Notes: generated by a model not told the origin, from the letters alone. Positions 34,690 through 44,513 are shown, numbered from the stretch's first letter. The stretch: DNA of 64,000 bases from an uncultured Lachnospiraceae bacterium (GCA_946624935.1 CAMOSN010000001.1:1-64000); one strand, 5' to 3'. A program made the numbers and translations.

Positions 34690-34718
34690 ATTATAATTCA
34701 TTCAAGCATAAAAGACAA
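34690..34718 (-). promoter_or_regulatory. Likely promoter of the small P-loop gene
   Basis: On the minus strand, TTGTCT (34713-34718) and TATAAT (34690-34695) are 17 bp apart. The -35 lies within the 3' end of the carboxypeptidase gene. Confidence 0.6.
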
Positions 34719-35844
34719 GCGACAACATGCCGTTCATCTCAGAGTACAGTACGTCCTTGTCGGCGCTGTGCATCAGGCCGGCAATAAATGGGTTGCCATA
34801 CAGATCCTTTACGAGAAGGAACAGACATGCACCGGCATCCTCGGTCGTCCCGGTTTTACCGCCATAGATGATCACATTATCGGGAAGAGACGCCTCCCCG
34901 GTAAAATAGTGATTGGTCGATTCCCAGGTCACCGCTACACCGCTTCCGTCCTCCCTGGTGTATTCAGCATAGTAGTTTTTCCTGCTGATCATATCCATGA
35001 ACAGATCATATTTCATTGCTTCCCGGAACATCAGATAAAGATCATATACACAGGTATAGTGCTCCGGATCGGTCAGACCGTGCGGATTGGAAAAATGGGT
35101 CCTGGTAGCACCGAGAGAACGGGCCTCCGTGTTCATCAGCTCCACAAAGCCTGCCACACTCCCGCCCACATGTTCGGCAATGGTCATGGCTGCATCGTTG
35201 CCGGAGGCGATGATCAGGCCGTAAAGCAGCTGCTTGAGGGAAATACGGTCTCCGGGCTTGATATCACAGACAGAGGAACCGTATTCAATATCCAGAGCGG
35301 TATCCGTGACGGTGACGATATCATCCGGATTGCCGTATTTCAGCGCAACCAGACAGGTCATGATCTTTGTCAGACTTGCCGGAGAACGGGTCGTGAACAC
35401 ATCTTTCGCATAGATGACTTCTTCGTCCGTCAGATCAAAAAGACCCGCGCTCAGCGCACCGATATTCAGCATATCCAGATTCTGATCCGAATCCGTGACA
35501 CACAGCTCCTGTGCAAAGCTTTCGGCCAGACCGGAACGGGAATCGGCGCCTCCCAGTCCGTAAACCGTATGATGACTGTCATACTGCATCGACAGATGAT
35601 AGTCATGGGAGCGAATCACATAGAACCATACCAGATACCCGAGTACGACAACAAGGGCGAGAAGCGCGATCAGCACTCCTGCCAGACGTCGTTCCATCCT
35701 GCGCTCCCGCTCATCCCGCGCGTTGATGCGGTTCCATTCCCGCTCGGTATAACCCAGAGATCTGGGATCGACTGTATTATTTCCGCGCCTGCGTCTTTTG
35801 GCGGAAGCAGAGGCGGATTGCTTTACTTGTACATTTCTCGCCAC
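34702..35844 (-). CDS. dacF: D-alanyl-D-alanine carboxypeptidase (DacF/PBP5-like)
   Basis: It trims the terminal D-Ala of peptidoglycan stem peptides. A basic cytoplasmic tail of about 50 residues leads to one transmembrane anchor (VLIALLALVVVLGYLVWFYVI), then the penicillin-binding fold with SxxK (SLTK in SPASLTKIMT), SxN (SGN in IIASGNDAAM) and KTG (GGKTGTTEDAG). The 380-aa form, with an N-terminal anchor and no long C-terminal domain, is reversed from the classic secreted PBP5. The start is GTG 35844, with GAGGAG upstream, and it overlaps mgsA by 22 nt. Confidence 0.88.
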   Translation of the reverse strand: MARNVQVKQSASASAKRRRRGNNTVDPRSLGYTEREWNRINARDERERRMERRLAGVLIALLALVVVLGYLVWFYVIRSHDYHLSMQYDSHHTVYGLGGADSRSGLAESFAQELCVTDSDQNLDMLNIGALSAGLFDLTDEEVIYAKDVFTTRSPASLTKIMTCLVALKYGNPDDIVTVTDTALDIEYGSSVCDIKPGDRISLKQLLYGLIIASGNDAAMTIAEHVGGSVAGFVELMNTEARSLGATRTHFSNPHGLTDPEHYTCVYDLYLMFREAMKYDLFMDMISRKNYYAEYTREDGSGVAVTWESTNHYFTGEASLPDNVIIYGGKTGTTEDAGACLFLLVKDLYGNPFIAGLMHSADKDVLYSEMNGMLSLVFYA

Positions 35845-36218
35845 TCAAGGTCTCCTCTCTCCAGCGATTTCAGAAGGACCTCTGCAGTTGCAATATTGGT
35901 TGCAAGAGGTACATTGTGAATGTCACAAAGGCGGATCACCTTCGTGATATCCGGTCCGGAGGTCTTGGGATTCTCCGGGTCACGGAAAAACAGGACAAGA
36001 TCCATCTGATTCTGCTCGATCATCGCACCGAGCTGCTGTTCTCCTCCGACATGGCCGGACAGAAGCTTGTGAACCATCAGTCCGGTGGCTTCTTCGATCA
36101 GCCTGCCGGTGGTTCCCGTAGCATACAGATCATGTCTGGCAAGGATCCCCCGGTATGCAGTACAGCAGTTCTGCATGAGTTTTTTCTTTCCGTCGTGGGC
36201 GATCAGGCCGATATTCAT
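35823..36218 (-). CDS. mgsA: Methylglyoxal synthase
   Basis: It converts dihydroxyacetone phosphate to methylglyoxal and phosphate, a bypass of lower glycolysis. The 131-aa chain shows LIAHDGKKKLM (residues 5-15), the phosphate-site ATGTTG, the SGHVGGEQQLG loop and the catalytic Asp region FFRDPENPK. ATG 36218 follows AGGAGG; the track start at 36245 is upstream of it. Location behind rodA is a familiar arrangement in Clostridia. Confidence 0.93.
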   Translation of the reverse strand: MNIGLIAHDGKKKLMQNCCTAYRGILARHDLYATGTTGRLIEEATGLMVHKLLSGHVGGEQQLGAMIEQNQMDLVLFFRDPENPKTSGPDITKVIRLCDIHNVPLATNIATAEVLLKSLERGDLEWREMYK

Positions 36219-36284
36219 TGTCGTCCTCCTTTCATAGGCACACATTTTCCGGTCTCATAAAGATATCTGCAAAAATGGGAATTG

Positions 36285-37385
36285 TCAATATCTGCGGGAC
36301 TGCAGTCCCACATTCAGGACGATTCCCATCCCGAAGCAAAAGGTCAGAAGCGACGTTACACCATAACTGACAAAAGGCAGTGTAATGCCGGTGTTCGGCA
36401 TCAGGTTTGTCGCAACGGCAATATTGATAAAGCTCTGGAAAATGACCAGAGACGCCATCCCGCAGCAGATCAGCTTTCCGGCAGTGTCCTTTGCGGTATA
36501 GGCGATCCGCAGACAGCCGACTGCGATCAGAAGCTCCAGCAGGATGATCAGACAGCATCCGAGAAAGCCGAGCTCCTCTCCTGCCACGGCAAAGATGAAA
36601 TCCGTCTGCGGTTCGGCAATGAAATTGCCTCCCTTGACCGAGGAGACCACGTTATTGTTCAGTCCCTTCCCGTACAACTGTCCCGATCCGATCGCTATTA
36701 CGGAATTCGTCTGCTGATAAGCCTCGTTTGCATAATCCGCGGGCCGCAGCCAGGCCATGATTCGGTTGAGCTGATATTCCTCCAGCAGTGTCTGACCCGG
36801 ACGCAGGATAATACTGAAAAACACAACGATCAGCGGTACCGTTACCAGAAGGATCCCGCCGATGATCCGAAAGCTTAAGCCGGCTGCAAATATGATCGCA
36901 CAGAATGTCAGCGCCGTGGCGATGGTCGTAGAAAGATCCGGCTCCTTGTAAATCAGAAACAGCGGAATGCCAAGAAGGATGACGGAACCGGCGATCACCC
37001 TGAAGGTATTCAGCCGGTCCTCATGCCGGGCAAAATAGTCTGCGAAAAACAGGATCAGCACGATCTTCATCAAATCGGAGGGCTGAAACTGAATGCCGAT
37101 TCGAATCCAGCGGGTTGCACCGTTTACATTTTCTCCGATGACCAGAACCGCTGCCAGAAGCAGGGCCCCTGCGGTATACCACACCCATGAAAAGCCGATA
37201 AGCCAGGTATAATCCACCAGGGAAAAAATGAACATTATGGTCAGGCCGAGCATCAGCCCGACGATCTGCCGGCTCTGGGAGGAACGCTGTGCACTGCCGA
37301 TGATCATGATCCCGAGGACCGACAGAATGACGACCCAGAGCACCAGACTGATTTTATAATCTCTGAAATGATATTGCCGAAACAT
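36285..37385 (-). CDS. rodA: Rod-shape SEDS glycosyltransferase RodA
   Basis: RodA polymerises lipid II for elongation with PBP2. About ten hydrophobic segments are seen, with SEDS landmarks GATRWIRIGIQFQPSDLMKI (residues about 89-108), KEPDLSTT, an extracellular QQTNSVIAIGSGQLYGKG and a C-terminal NTGITLPFVSYGVTS. The 366-aa length fits RodA rather than FtsW, as does position next to minC and mrdA. The ATG at 37385 is 18 nt from the nearest AAGGAGG; a CTG 9 bp upstream would be better spaced, so the exact start is uncertain. Confidence 0.92.
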   Translation of the reverse strand: MFRQYHFRDYKISLVLWVVILSVLGIMIIGSAQRSSQSRQIVGLMLGLTIMFIFSLVDYTWLIGFSWVWYTAGALLLAAVLVIGENVNGATRWIRIGIQFQPSDLMKIVLILFFADYFARHEDRLNTFRVIAGSVILLGIPLFLIYKEPDLSTTIATALTFCAIIFAAGLSFRIIGGILLVTVPLIVVFFSIILRPGQTLLEEYQLNRIMAWLRPADYANEAYQQTNSVIAIGSGQLYGKGLNNNVVSSVKGGNFIAEPQTDFIFAVAGEELGFLGCCLIILLELLIAVGCLRIAYTAKDTAGKLICCGMASLVIFQSFINIAVATNLMPNTGITLPFVSYGVTSLLTFCFGMGIVLNVGLQSRRY

Positions 37386-37413
37386 AATTGCCAGGAATGG
37401 CAGCCTCCTTTCT

Positions 37414-38124
37414 TCAGGATCGGATCACCCGTTCCTTCAGATGTTCAAATACACTCCCGCTGCCTGCAGCTTCTCCCTCCAGCGGTTCCATTACAAAATG
37501 ATCGTCCTTCAGATAAGCGATCGCGGGAAGATTTGGGATTTCTCCGTCATCCTCTTTTTTGGTGATCGCCGACCGGCAGGCCGATGAAGCGATCCGCAGA
37601 TACGATGGCTTCAGCAGAAGGGCAGCCACGAAGGCTTCATCATACCCTGAATAACCGGCGGTAACCTGTCCCATACACCGGCCCAGGATGATCACGCTTC
37701 CATCCGCCCTGACACAGGCACCCGGCGGAACATCCCCGAGGATCACCAGAGAATTTTCACTTTCCAGTGTCTGACCCGGGCTGATGCTGCCATAATATAC
37801 TGCAGCATGCTCTGATACGGTCGACTCCAGCGCCCGGACGACTGCCTCCTTGTAGTACTCCGACGCCTCGGCGCTGTCATCCACGAGACACACGATCTGA
37901 ATGTGGGAATTCTCTGAAATGACACCGACCAGCGTCCGTTCCTGCTCTTCGGTCAAATCTCTTCCTTTAAAAGAAACTGCCATCTGCGCATTGCGGAAAA
38001 ACCTGGCTGCTTCCCGGAATTTCTCCCCGACATCCTTACAGAGCAGGTCGAAGGGAAGATCGTGATCAAGCAGAATGATCAGTCCGTAAGCACAGCTTTT
38101 GATGATCACGGAACTAGGCCGCAT
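37414..38124 (-). CDS. minC: Septum-site inhibitor MinC
   Basis: MinC blocks FtsZ assembly away from midcell. The N-terminal domain (residues 1-100) is of the FtsZ-inhibiting type and the C-terminal half is the right-handed beta-helix that binds MinD, seen in NSLVILGDVPPGACVRADGSVIILGRCMGQVTAGY. At 236 aa it is complete; the ATG follows GGAGG. In related Clostridia minD and minE normally follow directly; here rodA starts 28 bp after the minC stop and neither is present in the window. Confidence 0.9.
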   Translation of the reverse strand: MRPSSVIIKSCAYGLIILLDHDLPFDLLCKDVGEKFREAARFFRNAQMAVSFKGRDLTEEQERTLVGVISENSHIQIVCLVDDSAEASEYYKEAVVRALESTVSEHAAVYYGSISPGQTLESENSLVILGDVPPGACVRADGSVIILGRCMGQVTAGYSGYDEAFVAALLLKPSYLRIASSACRSAITKKEDDGEIPNLPAIAYLKDDHFVMEPLEGEAAGSGSVFEHLKERVIRS

Positions 38125-38260
38125 GTTGGTTTCCTCCTTCCAGGTCGCTTATCCCGGTCCCAATTCCCGGGCCTGATCCCGCCTGGTATTTTCGTAAACA
38201 AAGGAACAGGCAGGATCCGAAGGAACGCTGCAGTACAGCAGTACATTTGAAAACGATGGA

Positions 38261-41161
38261 TCAGTCCTGAATCGCATCGTTTACCGTAACCGCTTCCACC
38301 GCATGTCCTGTGAGCAGCTCTGCTTCCGGCCTGGATCCGAAATAATAAGAAACGGTATCCATCGCCAGTGCAGCGGCGTTCGCGCTGCTGTACCCGTTTG
38401 CAATTCTCGCAGCAATGGCCATGGTCGGCGCTTCCTCCGTGGAATACGGAGCAAATCCGATAAATTCCGAATGGGTCGGTTTGGTGACGACCTCCTGCGC
38501 GGTTCCCGTTTTTCCGGCAATCGCGACATCATTAAAGGCCTTCAGAACCGAGTGATTGCGCACCATATCGCGCATGCCGCCGTGGATCGTGCTCCATAAA
38601 TAGTCCGGCAGTTCTACGAGCGAGTGAATCGTTGGATCATTTTCATCGATGGTATTTCCATTGGTGTCCGTCACCTTGTCGATCAGTGTGAGGTCATAAC
38701 AGGTACCCTTGTTCGCGATGGTGGCAACATACCGGGCAAGCTGTGATACGGTAAATGCATTGTTACTCTGTCCCATTGCCATCGGTACAGCACCGTAGGT
38801 AGCCATATGCGGAGCGCTCTCAGGCACCTCCACGCCGGACTTTGCATCAAAGCCGTACATGGATGCATATTTCTGCAGGGTCGCCACACCGGTGTCATCC
38901 TGATAGGTACCGCTCACCATACTCAGACGATATCCGATCGTGTTGAAATAATAATTACAGGAATCACGGATGGCACCCTGCAGCGTCTCGGCGCCGTGTG
39001 CACCGGGATATACCCAGCACTTGATCTCCGGATCCACCTCTGTAAATTTACCGGTACATACGATCCCCTCATCCACAGAAACCTGGTTTTCCATGATCCC
39101 CGCAGTTGCGGTGACGATTTTGAAGGTGGATCCCGGTGCCAGTACCTCCTGGGTCGCCCGTGAGTAGAATGGCGAAGAGAGATCGGTTACGAGCTTTGTA
39201 TAGTAGGCGGAATCCATCTCGTTGACCAGACGGTTATTGTCATAGCCAGGATAACTCACACAGCATTTCACATCACCGCTCCCAGGATCCACGATAACGA
39301 TCGATCCGGAACAGGGCATCAGCGCAAGCTGTGCAGGCGTAAGCTCCAGATTATAGATTTTATCCCGGATAAAATCATAGGCGCTCATTTCACCCGAAGA
39401 GAGTGCATCATAATCGGCATCGTTGCGTTCGAGAATATTCTGATCATACAGGAGCAGACATACCTCGCTTCCGCTTAAGGAGCCCTCCTTGAGCATGTAG
39501 CGGAATACACGCTTGCAGAAATCCGTGTCTGCGATCAGATTCTTCGAGATAAATTCGGAAAGCGCAGTGTAGATCTCATAGGAATCCATGTAGGAGGATT
39601 CCTCGATCACACCGTTCATGTCGATCCAGTTTTTGGAGATCGCATAGGTCAGAAATTCCTGAAGACTGATGGTTTCATCCTGATTCCAGGCGATCCATGT
39701 CAGATCACTTTCATCAATGGCGTCACGGTTGAGGATCCCCTGTGCCGGAAGCATAGTATTGACAATGTAGGACTGATATACCTGCATCTCCTCGGTAAGA
39801 TCCTTGTATGCAGTCGGCTGGGCAGTGGTAAGCTGTTCATGGATCTCCCGGAAGATCTCATCCGATTTTTTCAGGAACAGTTCATACACATGCTTTTCAT
39901 TGACGGATGCATCGGCGTCGGAAAGCTGTGCCACATCCAGCACATTATTCTCAAACAGAGAAAAATACACGTCATACACCGGAACGACAACATCATCCGA
40001 TGAGGTGTACCATTCTTCGTTGATTTCATCGGTATCCACAATGTGGCTCCACAGAATCCCGGCGATGTACTGTTCAAGGATCTTGTAGGCCGCCTTCTGC
40101 AGGTCACTCGAGATCGTCAGATACAGGTTGTTGCCGGCCTGCGGATCATCCCGGGATTCCACGCTCAGTTCCCGGCCGAGATTGTCTACATAAAGGGTCT
40201 CCAGTCCCTTGTCCCCGTGCAGCTGGGCTTCCATTACCTGCTCCAGCCCGACTTTTCCTACGATGTCCGAGCTGTCATATCGCTTATCCGGATTGGCTTC
40301 CTGAAGGGAAGCGAGCTCTTCGGAGGAAACCTTACCGGTATATCCGATAATCTGCGCAAAATATTCCGCGTCATTGTAAACGCGCTGATAATCCTCCGAA
40401 ACATCGATCCCGGCCAGCACATCACTGTTTTCAAGAAGCTGGGCCACGGTTTCCTCACATACATCCTTTGCGATGGTGATGGAATTATAGCGCTGATAGC
40501 TGTTCTGTGCCAGCAGATTGCGCATCGCACACAGCTGCAGGATCTCTTCTTTTGTGAAGCTGTCCGGCAGTTCGTAGTCAGCCCGCTCCCGGACGGTGAT
40601 TCGTTCATCCAGGATGCCGTAGTATTTTGTGGAACACAGAAGCTCGATCAGATCGGCGGCACTGATATTTCGCTGCTCCTCGGTCAGGTCGTCGATATAG
40701 ATCTGCCCGAAGACATCGGCTTTGAAACGGCTCAGCGTGAAGCCGGTCGCGTCATATGCGTACTGACCGTCTTCATCGAGGAACACATGAAAATCCGTAT
40801 ATACGTTATCGCCATGCCCTTCAATGATCTGAATCGAACGGTAGAGCGTACTGTTCAGTGTGAGGTTGCGGATGTGTGTAGAGGGATAATATCCGCTGTC
40901 TTCAAAGGTTACAACATAGGAAAGCTTATTATATGCCAGCAGATTTCCGTCACAGTCGTAAATTTCTCCGCGCGTACTGGAAAGCTTTCGTTCCTTTTTG
41001 ATCCGCATGGTAAAATCGGATTTATAGCTCTCCCCATTGACGATCTGCAGGTCAAACAGACGGTTGACCAGCACACCGCACAGCACGGAGAAAAGAGCAC
41101 CCAGTATAATGAGCCGCAGGAAGGTACCCTGTAAGAAACGGCCTTTTCTTTTTCTATGCAA
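38261..41161 (-). CDS. mrdA: Penicillin-binding protein 2, elongation transpeptidase
   Basis: This class B PBP cross-links peptidoglycan in the elongasome. One N-terminal membrane anchor (about residues 13-34), a pedestal region with SSTRGEIYDCDGNLLAYN and DIVGKVGLEQ, then the transpeptidase with SxxK (STFK, near residue 677), SxN (DSCN) and KTG (IAGKTGTAQE). At 966 aa it is far longer than the roughly 630 aa of E. coli PBP2; the extra material is an acidic, helical insertion of about 250 residues between the pedestal and the catalytic Ser. Such long forms occur in Lachnospiraceae. TTG 41161 is the start, overlapping mreD by 8 nt. Confidence 0.92.
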   Translation of the reverse strand: MHRKRKGRFLQGTFLRLIILGALFSVLCGVLVNRLFDLQIVNGESYKSDFTMRIKKERKLSSTRGEIYDCDGNLLAYNKLSYVVTFEDSGYYPSTHIRNLTLNSTLYRSIQIIEGHGDNVYTDFHVFLDEDGQYAYDATGFTLSRFKADVFGQIYIDDLTEEQRNISAADLIELLCSTKYYGILDERITVRERADYELPDSFTKEEILQLCAMRNLLAQNSYQRYNSITIAKDVCEETVAQLLENSDVLAGIDVSEDYQRVYNDAEYFAQIIGYTGKVSSEELASLQEANPDKRYDSSDIVGKVGLEQVMEAQLHGDKGLETLYVDNLGRELSVESRDDPQAGNNLYLTISSDLQKAAYKILEQYIAGILWSHIVDTDEINEEWYTSSDDVVVPVYDVYFSLFENNVLDVAQLSDADASVNEKHVYELFLKKSDEIFREIHEQLTTAQPTAYKDLTEEMQVYQSYIVNTMLPAQGILNRDAIDESDLTWIAWNQDETISLQEFLTYAISKNWIDMNGVIEESSYMDSYEIYTALSEFISKNLIADTDFCKRVFRYMLKEGSLSGSEVCLLLYDQNILERNDADYDALSSGEMSAYDFIRDKIYNLELTPAQLALMPCSGSIVIVDPGSGDVKCCVSYPGYDNNRLVNEMDSAYYTKLVTDLSSPFYSRATQEVLAPGSTFKIVTATAGIMENQVSVDEGIVCTGKFTEVDPEIKCWVYPGAHGAETLQGAIRDSCNYYFNTIGYRLSMVSGTYQDDTGVATLQKYASMYGFDAKSGVEVPESAPHMATYGAVPMAMGQSNNAFTVSQLARYVATIANKGTCYDLTLIDKVTDTNGNTIDENDPTIHSLVELPDYLWSTIHGGMRDMVRNHSVLKAFNDVAIAGKTGTAQEVVTKPTHSEFIGFAPYSTEEAPTMAIAARIANGYSSANAAALAMDTVSYYFGSRPEAELLTGHAVEAVTVNDAIQD

Positions 41162-41672
41162 AACGATCCATACTCCTTTTGTCGGATTTGCTCAGCCACT
41201 GGTTGATCCGGTAGATCAGCCGATAAACGACCAGCGTGATGAGCAGAGTGTAGACTACCTCGGGGATGATGATCCTGTGCAGATAAAACAGCAGGTGGAT
41301 CCTCCCCCGCATAAGGAAGGTAAAGGCATAGCAGTATAAGCCGTATGCCAGATTGCTGATGCTGCAAAGAAGCAGCGGAGTTTTTATGTCGTCGTCATAA
41401 AAAATACGATAAAAATAACCACACAGATATCCGATCCACATATAGATCAGTGCATTGAATCCGATGGTTCCCGGGTACAGCAGATCCATCAGAAGACCAC
41501 CGAAAAACCCGGTGTACATACCGGTCTTCCGCCCGCACATCAGAGCAAAGGAAGCGGTCAGGATCACCAGCAGATTCGGCTTGATGGATGCAATCGCGAA
41601 CACCTGAAACAGACTGCACTGTGCGATTACGGTAACGATGAGCAGAATGCCCATCACAATTCTACGCTTCAT
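41154..41672 (-). CDS. mreD: Rod-shape protein MreD
   Basis: The 172-aa protein has five or six hydrophobic segments (MGILLIVTVIAQCSLF, PNLLVILTASFALMCG, TGFFGGLLMDLLYPG) and the MreD-typical G-x-x-x-G-F-F-G-G-L-L-x-D turn. It is an integral membrane component of the elongasome. The gene lies between mreC and mrdA, overlapping the latter, the standard order. Confidence 0.88.
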   Translation of the reverse strand: MKRRIVMGILLIVTVIAQCSLFQVFAIASIKPNLLVILTASFALMCGRKTGMYTGFFGGLLMDLLYPGTIGFNALIYMWIGYLCGYFYRIFYDDDIKTPLLLCSISNLAYGLYCYAFTFLMRGRIHLLFYLHRIIIPEVVYTLLITLVVYRLIYRINQWLSKSDKRSMDRFA

Positions 41673-41730
41673 TCCCTATCCTCTCCTCTTTTATGACCCT
41701 CCCATGGCTGTCAGGTCATAAGGGGATGGT

Positions 41731-42711
41731 TCAATCGCCCTGTCCTTCCCCGTCTTCTGCGCCGGCAGCCTCCTCCTGTGGGGCATCATCTCCAGCTGCT
41801 AAAAGGGCACTTTCAGGACGGTCCACATCATTGATCACGCTCGTTTTTGCGTTTTCAGGACTGGCAACATACTGCTTCAGATCCTTGATCACCAGCACCT
41901 CCTGAAGATGGAGGAAATCAGCTACAGGTGTGATCTGGCCGGATTTCGTCAGATTGTTCGCATCGTTCCCGAGCTCACTGATATATCCGATCAGAATGCC
42001 CGGCAGATATTTTTCACTGATGTTGGAGGTCACTACTTTATCCCCGACATGGACCTTGTTATCGCGGTCAGTCAGCTTGACCAGGCTTAATGATCCCGAA
42101 TCGATCAGCTGCAGATTGCCGGCAATAATACACGTATCAGAGGTTTCGGACACCATGGCGCTGACGTTGCTGTTATCGTCGATGATCGAGCGGACCACTG
42201 CCCAGTTGGGACCGGCCTCCGTCACGATCCCCACCAGTCCGGCACCGCCCAGCACATTACAGTTGACCCGTACGCCGTCCTGCGTGCCTCGGTCAATGGT
42301 AAAGTTCGAGAACCAGTTTCCGCTGTCCTTTGAGATAACATGGGCACCGATCGTTTCATAATCTGCATAGGTATCCGAGAGCTGCACCAGCTCCCGAAGC
42401 CTTGAAAGCTCCTCCTTATCCAGCACCAGCTGGGAATTCTCTGAAGTCAGGGTATCCACACGCGCCTTCAGTTCTTCATTTTCCACCCGCAGCGCAGCCG
42501 AATCGCGAAAGTTTTCCGTGATGGATCCAAGCCACGACCCGAAGGTATTGATTCCCTTCTGGATCGGCGTAACGATCACACCGGCAGCCTGATGGACGAC
42601 TCCGGTTGTTTCCTGCCCTGTCAGTGACACAATGATCAGAAGAGCGCATAGAATGGAAAGCAGTATGATCACCCTGCTTCCCGCCTGCCCTGTATTTCGT
42701 TTTTCTCTCAT
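41731..42711 (-). CDS. mreC: Rod-shape protein MreC
   Basis: The 326-aa protein has an N-terminal membrane segment (VIILLSILCALLIIVSL), a coiled-coil (about residues 70-105, VENEELKARVDTLTSENSQL) and the two beta-barrel domains of MreC (GAHVISKDSGNWFSNFTIDRGTQDGV, GLVGIVTEAGPNWAVVRSIID). The final 40 residues are acidic and Ala/Glu-rich. It links MreB to PBP2. The order mreB-mreC-mreD supports it fully. Confidence 0.93.
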   Translation of the reverse strand: MREKRNTGQAGSRVIILLSILCALLIIVSLTGQETTGVVHQAAGVIVTPIQKGINTFGSWLGSITENFRDSAALRVENEELKARVDTLTSENSQLVLDKEELSRLRELVQLSDTYADYETIGAHVISKDSGNWFSNFTIDRGTQDGVRVNCNVLGGAGLVGIVTEAGPNWAVVRSIIDDNSNVSAMVSETSDTCIIAGNLQLIDSGSLSLVKLTDRDNKVHVGDKVVTSNISEKYLPGILIGYISELGNDANNLTKSGQITPVADFLHLQEVLVIKDLKQYVASPENAKTSVINDVDRPESALLAAGDDAPQEEAAGAEDGEGQGD

Positions 42712-42769
42712 AAGCGTCTGTTCCTTCTGTAATTCCCTCAGTACTTATTCCCCTCAGTATGGATCAGCT

Positions 42770-43780
42770 TCAATATTCATTAATGGAAGGGGCTCGGGTA
42801 AGACTTTTGAGTTCTTTGTTGTTTATGATCTGCAGGATGCCGCGAATCGTACTGTTGCGTGGATCCTGCAGATGGTAGATCGGAAGGCCGATCTCCTTCT
42901 GCATGTAGATCGGAAGATTGAGAATCATGGACACCCCGCCGGTGAGGAAGATTCCCTCCCGTGCGATGTCCCTGGCCAGCTGCGGCGGTATCCTTCCGTA
43001 AATGCCGCGGATCTCGGTGATGATCCGGTCGATGGTTTCGAGAATCGCAACACTCACTGCAAGGGAAGGAATCATATCGGACTTGGGAAGGCCCGAAAGC
43101 GTATGGATTCCGAACACCTTCTGCTCCAGACGGGGCCCGTTGATCATGAAGGCAAGATTGTTTTTCAACCGCTCTGCGGTTTTCATTCCGACATGCAGAT
43201 TGAATTTCCTGCGGATCATGGTGACGATGTCTCCATCCAGTGTTTTTCCGCCAAGCTTCAGGGTCTGCCCGAGGATCACTCTTCCACCGGTGATCACGGA
43301 TATTTCCGTGGTATCAGCACCGATGTTCACAAGCATGTGACCGCTGCTCTCCAGCACCGGAAGACCGATACTGACCGCATCGGCGATGCCTTTATCAACA
43401 AGGCGCACACGGCTGGTCTGCCGGCTGTCCATCAGAACATTGAAAAAAGCCCTCTGTTCTACCGGGGTCACATTGGAAGGCACAGCAAGACACAGTCCGG
43501 AGCTTTTCCGGGCAAAGGATGTAAACTTTTTCAGGGTATAGGAAAGCACCAGTTCCATGTTTGTGGCACTGGCAATGACACCTCCGGACATGGGACATGA
43601 CACTTCAACATCCGCAGGATTTTTTTCATACATTTCCCATGCTTCGTTGCCGATGGCAAGCACCTTGCCGCGGCGCAGTGCGATCATGTTCCTGCTGTCC
43701 AGAAACTTCTCACCGCTGCGGTCACGAAGCTTTATGGTATCGGTCCCCAGATCGACACCGTGCAATGACGAAAACAGCAT
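42770..43780 (-). CDS. mreB: Rod-shape actin homologue MreB
   Basis: The 336-aa protein has the actin-fold phosphate loops GVDLGTDTIKLRD (residues 8-20) and VNIGADTTEISVITGG, and the adenosine motif FLTGGVSMI. The first phosphate loop departs from the common DLGTANTL, and several helices are shorter than in B. subtilis MreB, so this is a divergent member. Position ahead of mreC makes the role clear. Confidence 0.9.
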   Translation of the reverse strand: MLFSSLHGVDLGTDTIKLRDRSGEKFLDSRNMIALRRGKVLAIGNEAWEMYEKNPADVEVSCPMSGGVIASATNMELVLSYTLKKFTSFARKSSGLCLAVPSNVTPVEQRAFFNVLMDSRQTSRVRLVDKGIADAVSIGLPVLESSGHMLVNIGADTTEISVITGGRVILGQTLKLGGKTLDGDIVTMIRRKFNLHVGMKTAERLKNNLAFMINGPRLEQKVFGIHTLSGLPKSDMIPSLAVSVAILETIDRIITEIRGIYGRIPPQLARDIAREGIFLTGGVSMILNLPIYMQKEIGLPIYHLQDPRNSTIRGILQIINNKELKSLTRAPSINEY

Positions 43781-43808
43781 ATCGTCTTATCCTTTTCCAA
43801 TTGATGCA

Positions 43809-44513
43809 TCAGAGCAGATTTTCTCTGCGCATGCTGATATAGCTGCGATCACCGATAATAATATGGTCGAGCAGCTCAATGCCCAGCAGCTCTCCCCCGG
43901 CCCGGACCCTCTCCGTGATCAGAATATCCTCCGCACTGGGGGTGGGATCACCACTGGGATGATTGTGCAACAGTATAATATGTACACAGCGGCTTCGCAG
44001 TGCACACATAAAAATCTCACGCGGAGAGATCAGCGAAGCATTGACCGTACCGCTGGAGATCACTTTTTCACCCAGCAGATGACCTTTTGTGTCGAGCATG
44101 AGCAGAAGCACCTTCTCGCACTCGGCGTGACGATATTCTTCCATATAATAATCTGTGATCACGTCCGGATCCTGGAAGCAGGTCGTGCTCGGATTGAGTG
44201 CTTTTCTTGCGATCCGGACAGAAAGCTCGGCAATACATTTCAACTGCATGGCCTTCACTTTCCCGACCCCGCGAATCTGCAGAAGCTGGGATGCACTGTG
44301 ATGATAAAGACCGGAAAGTCCTTCCCGGCCCAGTTCATTTACGATCCTCCTGCTCAGATCCAGCACGCTCTCACCGGCAACGCCTGTGCGCAGGATCACA
44401 CTCAGAAGCTCCGCCTCCGACAGAGACCGTTCCCCTTCCTTCCAGCACTTTTCATAGGGACGTTCGCATTCAGGGAGCTTCACGATTTGAGATTTTTTTT
44501 CTTTCCGCGGCAT
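43809..44513 (-). CDS. radC: RadC family JAB/MPN metalloprotein
   Basis: The 234-aa protein has an N-terminal helix-hairpin-helix part (LLQIRGVGKVKAMQLKCI) and a C-terminal JAMM zinc motif HNHPSGDPTPSAED, preceded by a Glu in LGEKVISSG. RadC was named for DNA repair, but that role is not firmly established. It opens the morphogenesis cluster; mreB follows after 28 bp, and radC next to mreB is common in bacteria. Confidence 0.92.
   Translation of the reverse strand: MPRKEKKSQIVKLPECERPYEKCWKEGERSLSEAELLSVILRTGVAGESVLDLSRRIVNELGREGLSGLYHHSASQLLQIRGVGKVKAMQLKCIAELSVRIARKALNPSTTCFQDPDVITDYYMEEYRHAECEKVLLLMLDTKGHLLGEKVISSGTVNASLISPREIFMCALRSRCVHIILLHNHPSGDPTPSAEDILITERVRAGGELLGIELLDHIIIGDRSYISMRRENLL

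Noticed and set aside
40043-41134. 363-aa ORF opposite mrdA
   Set aside because: mrdA is well supported by motifs; the antisense frame has none.
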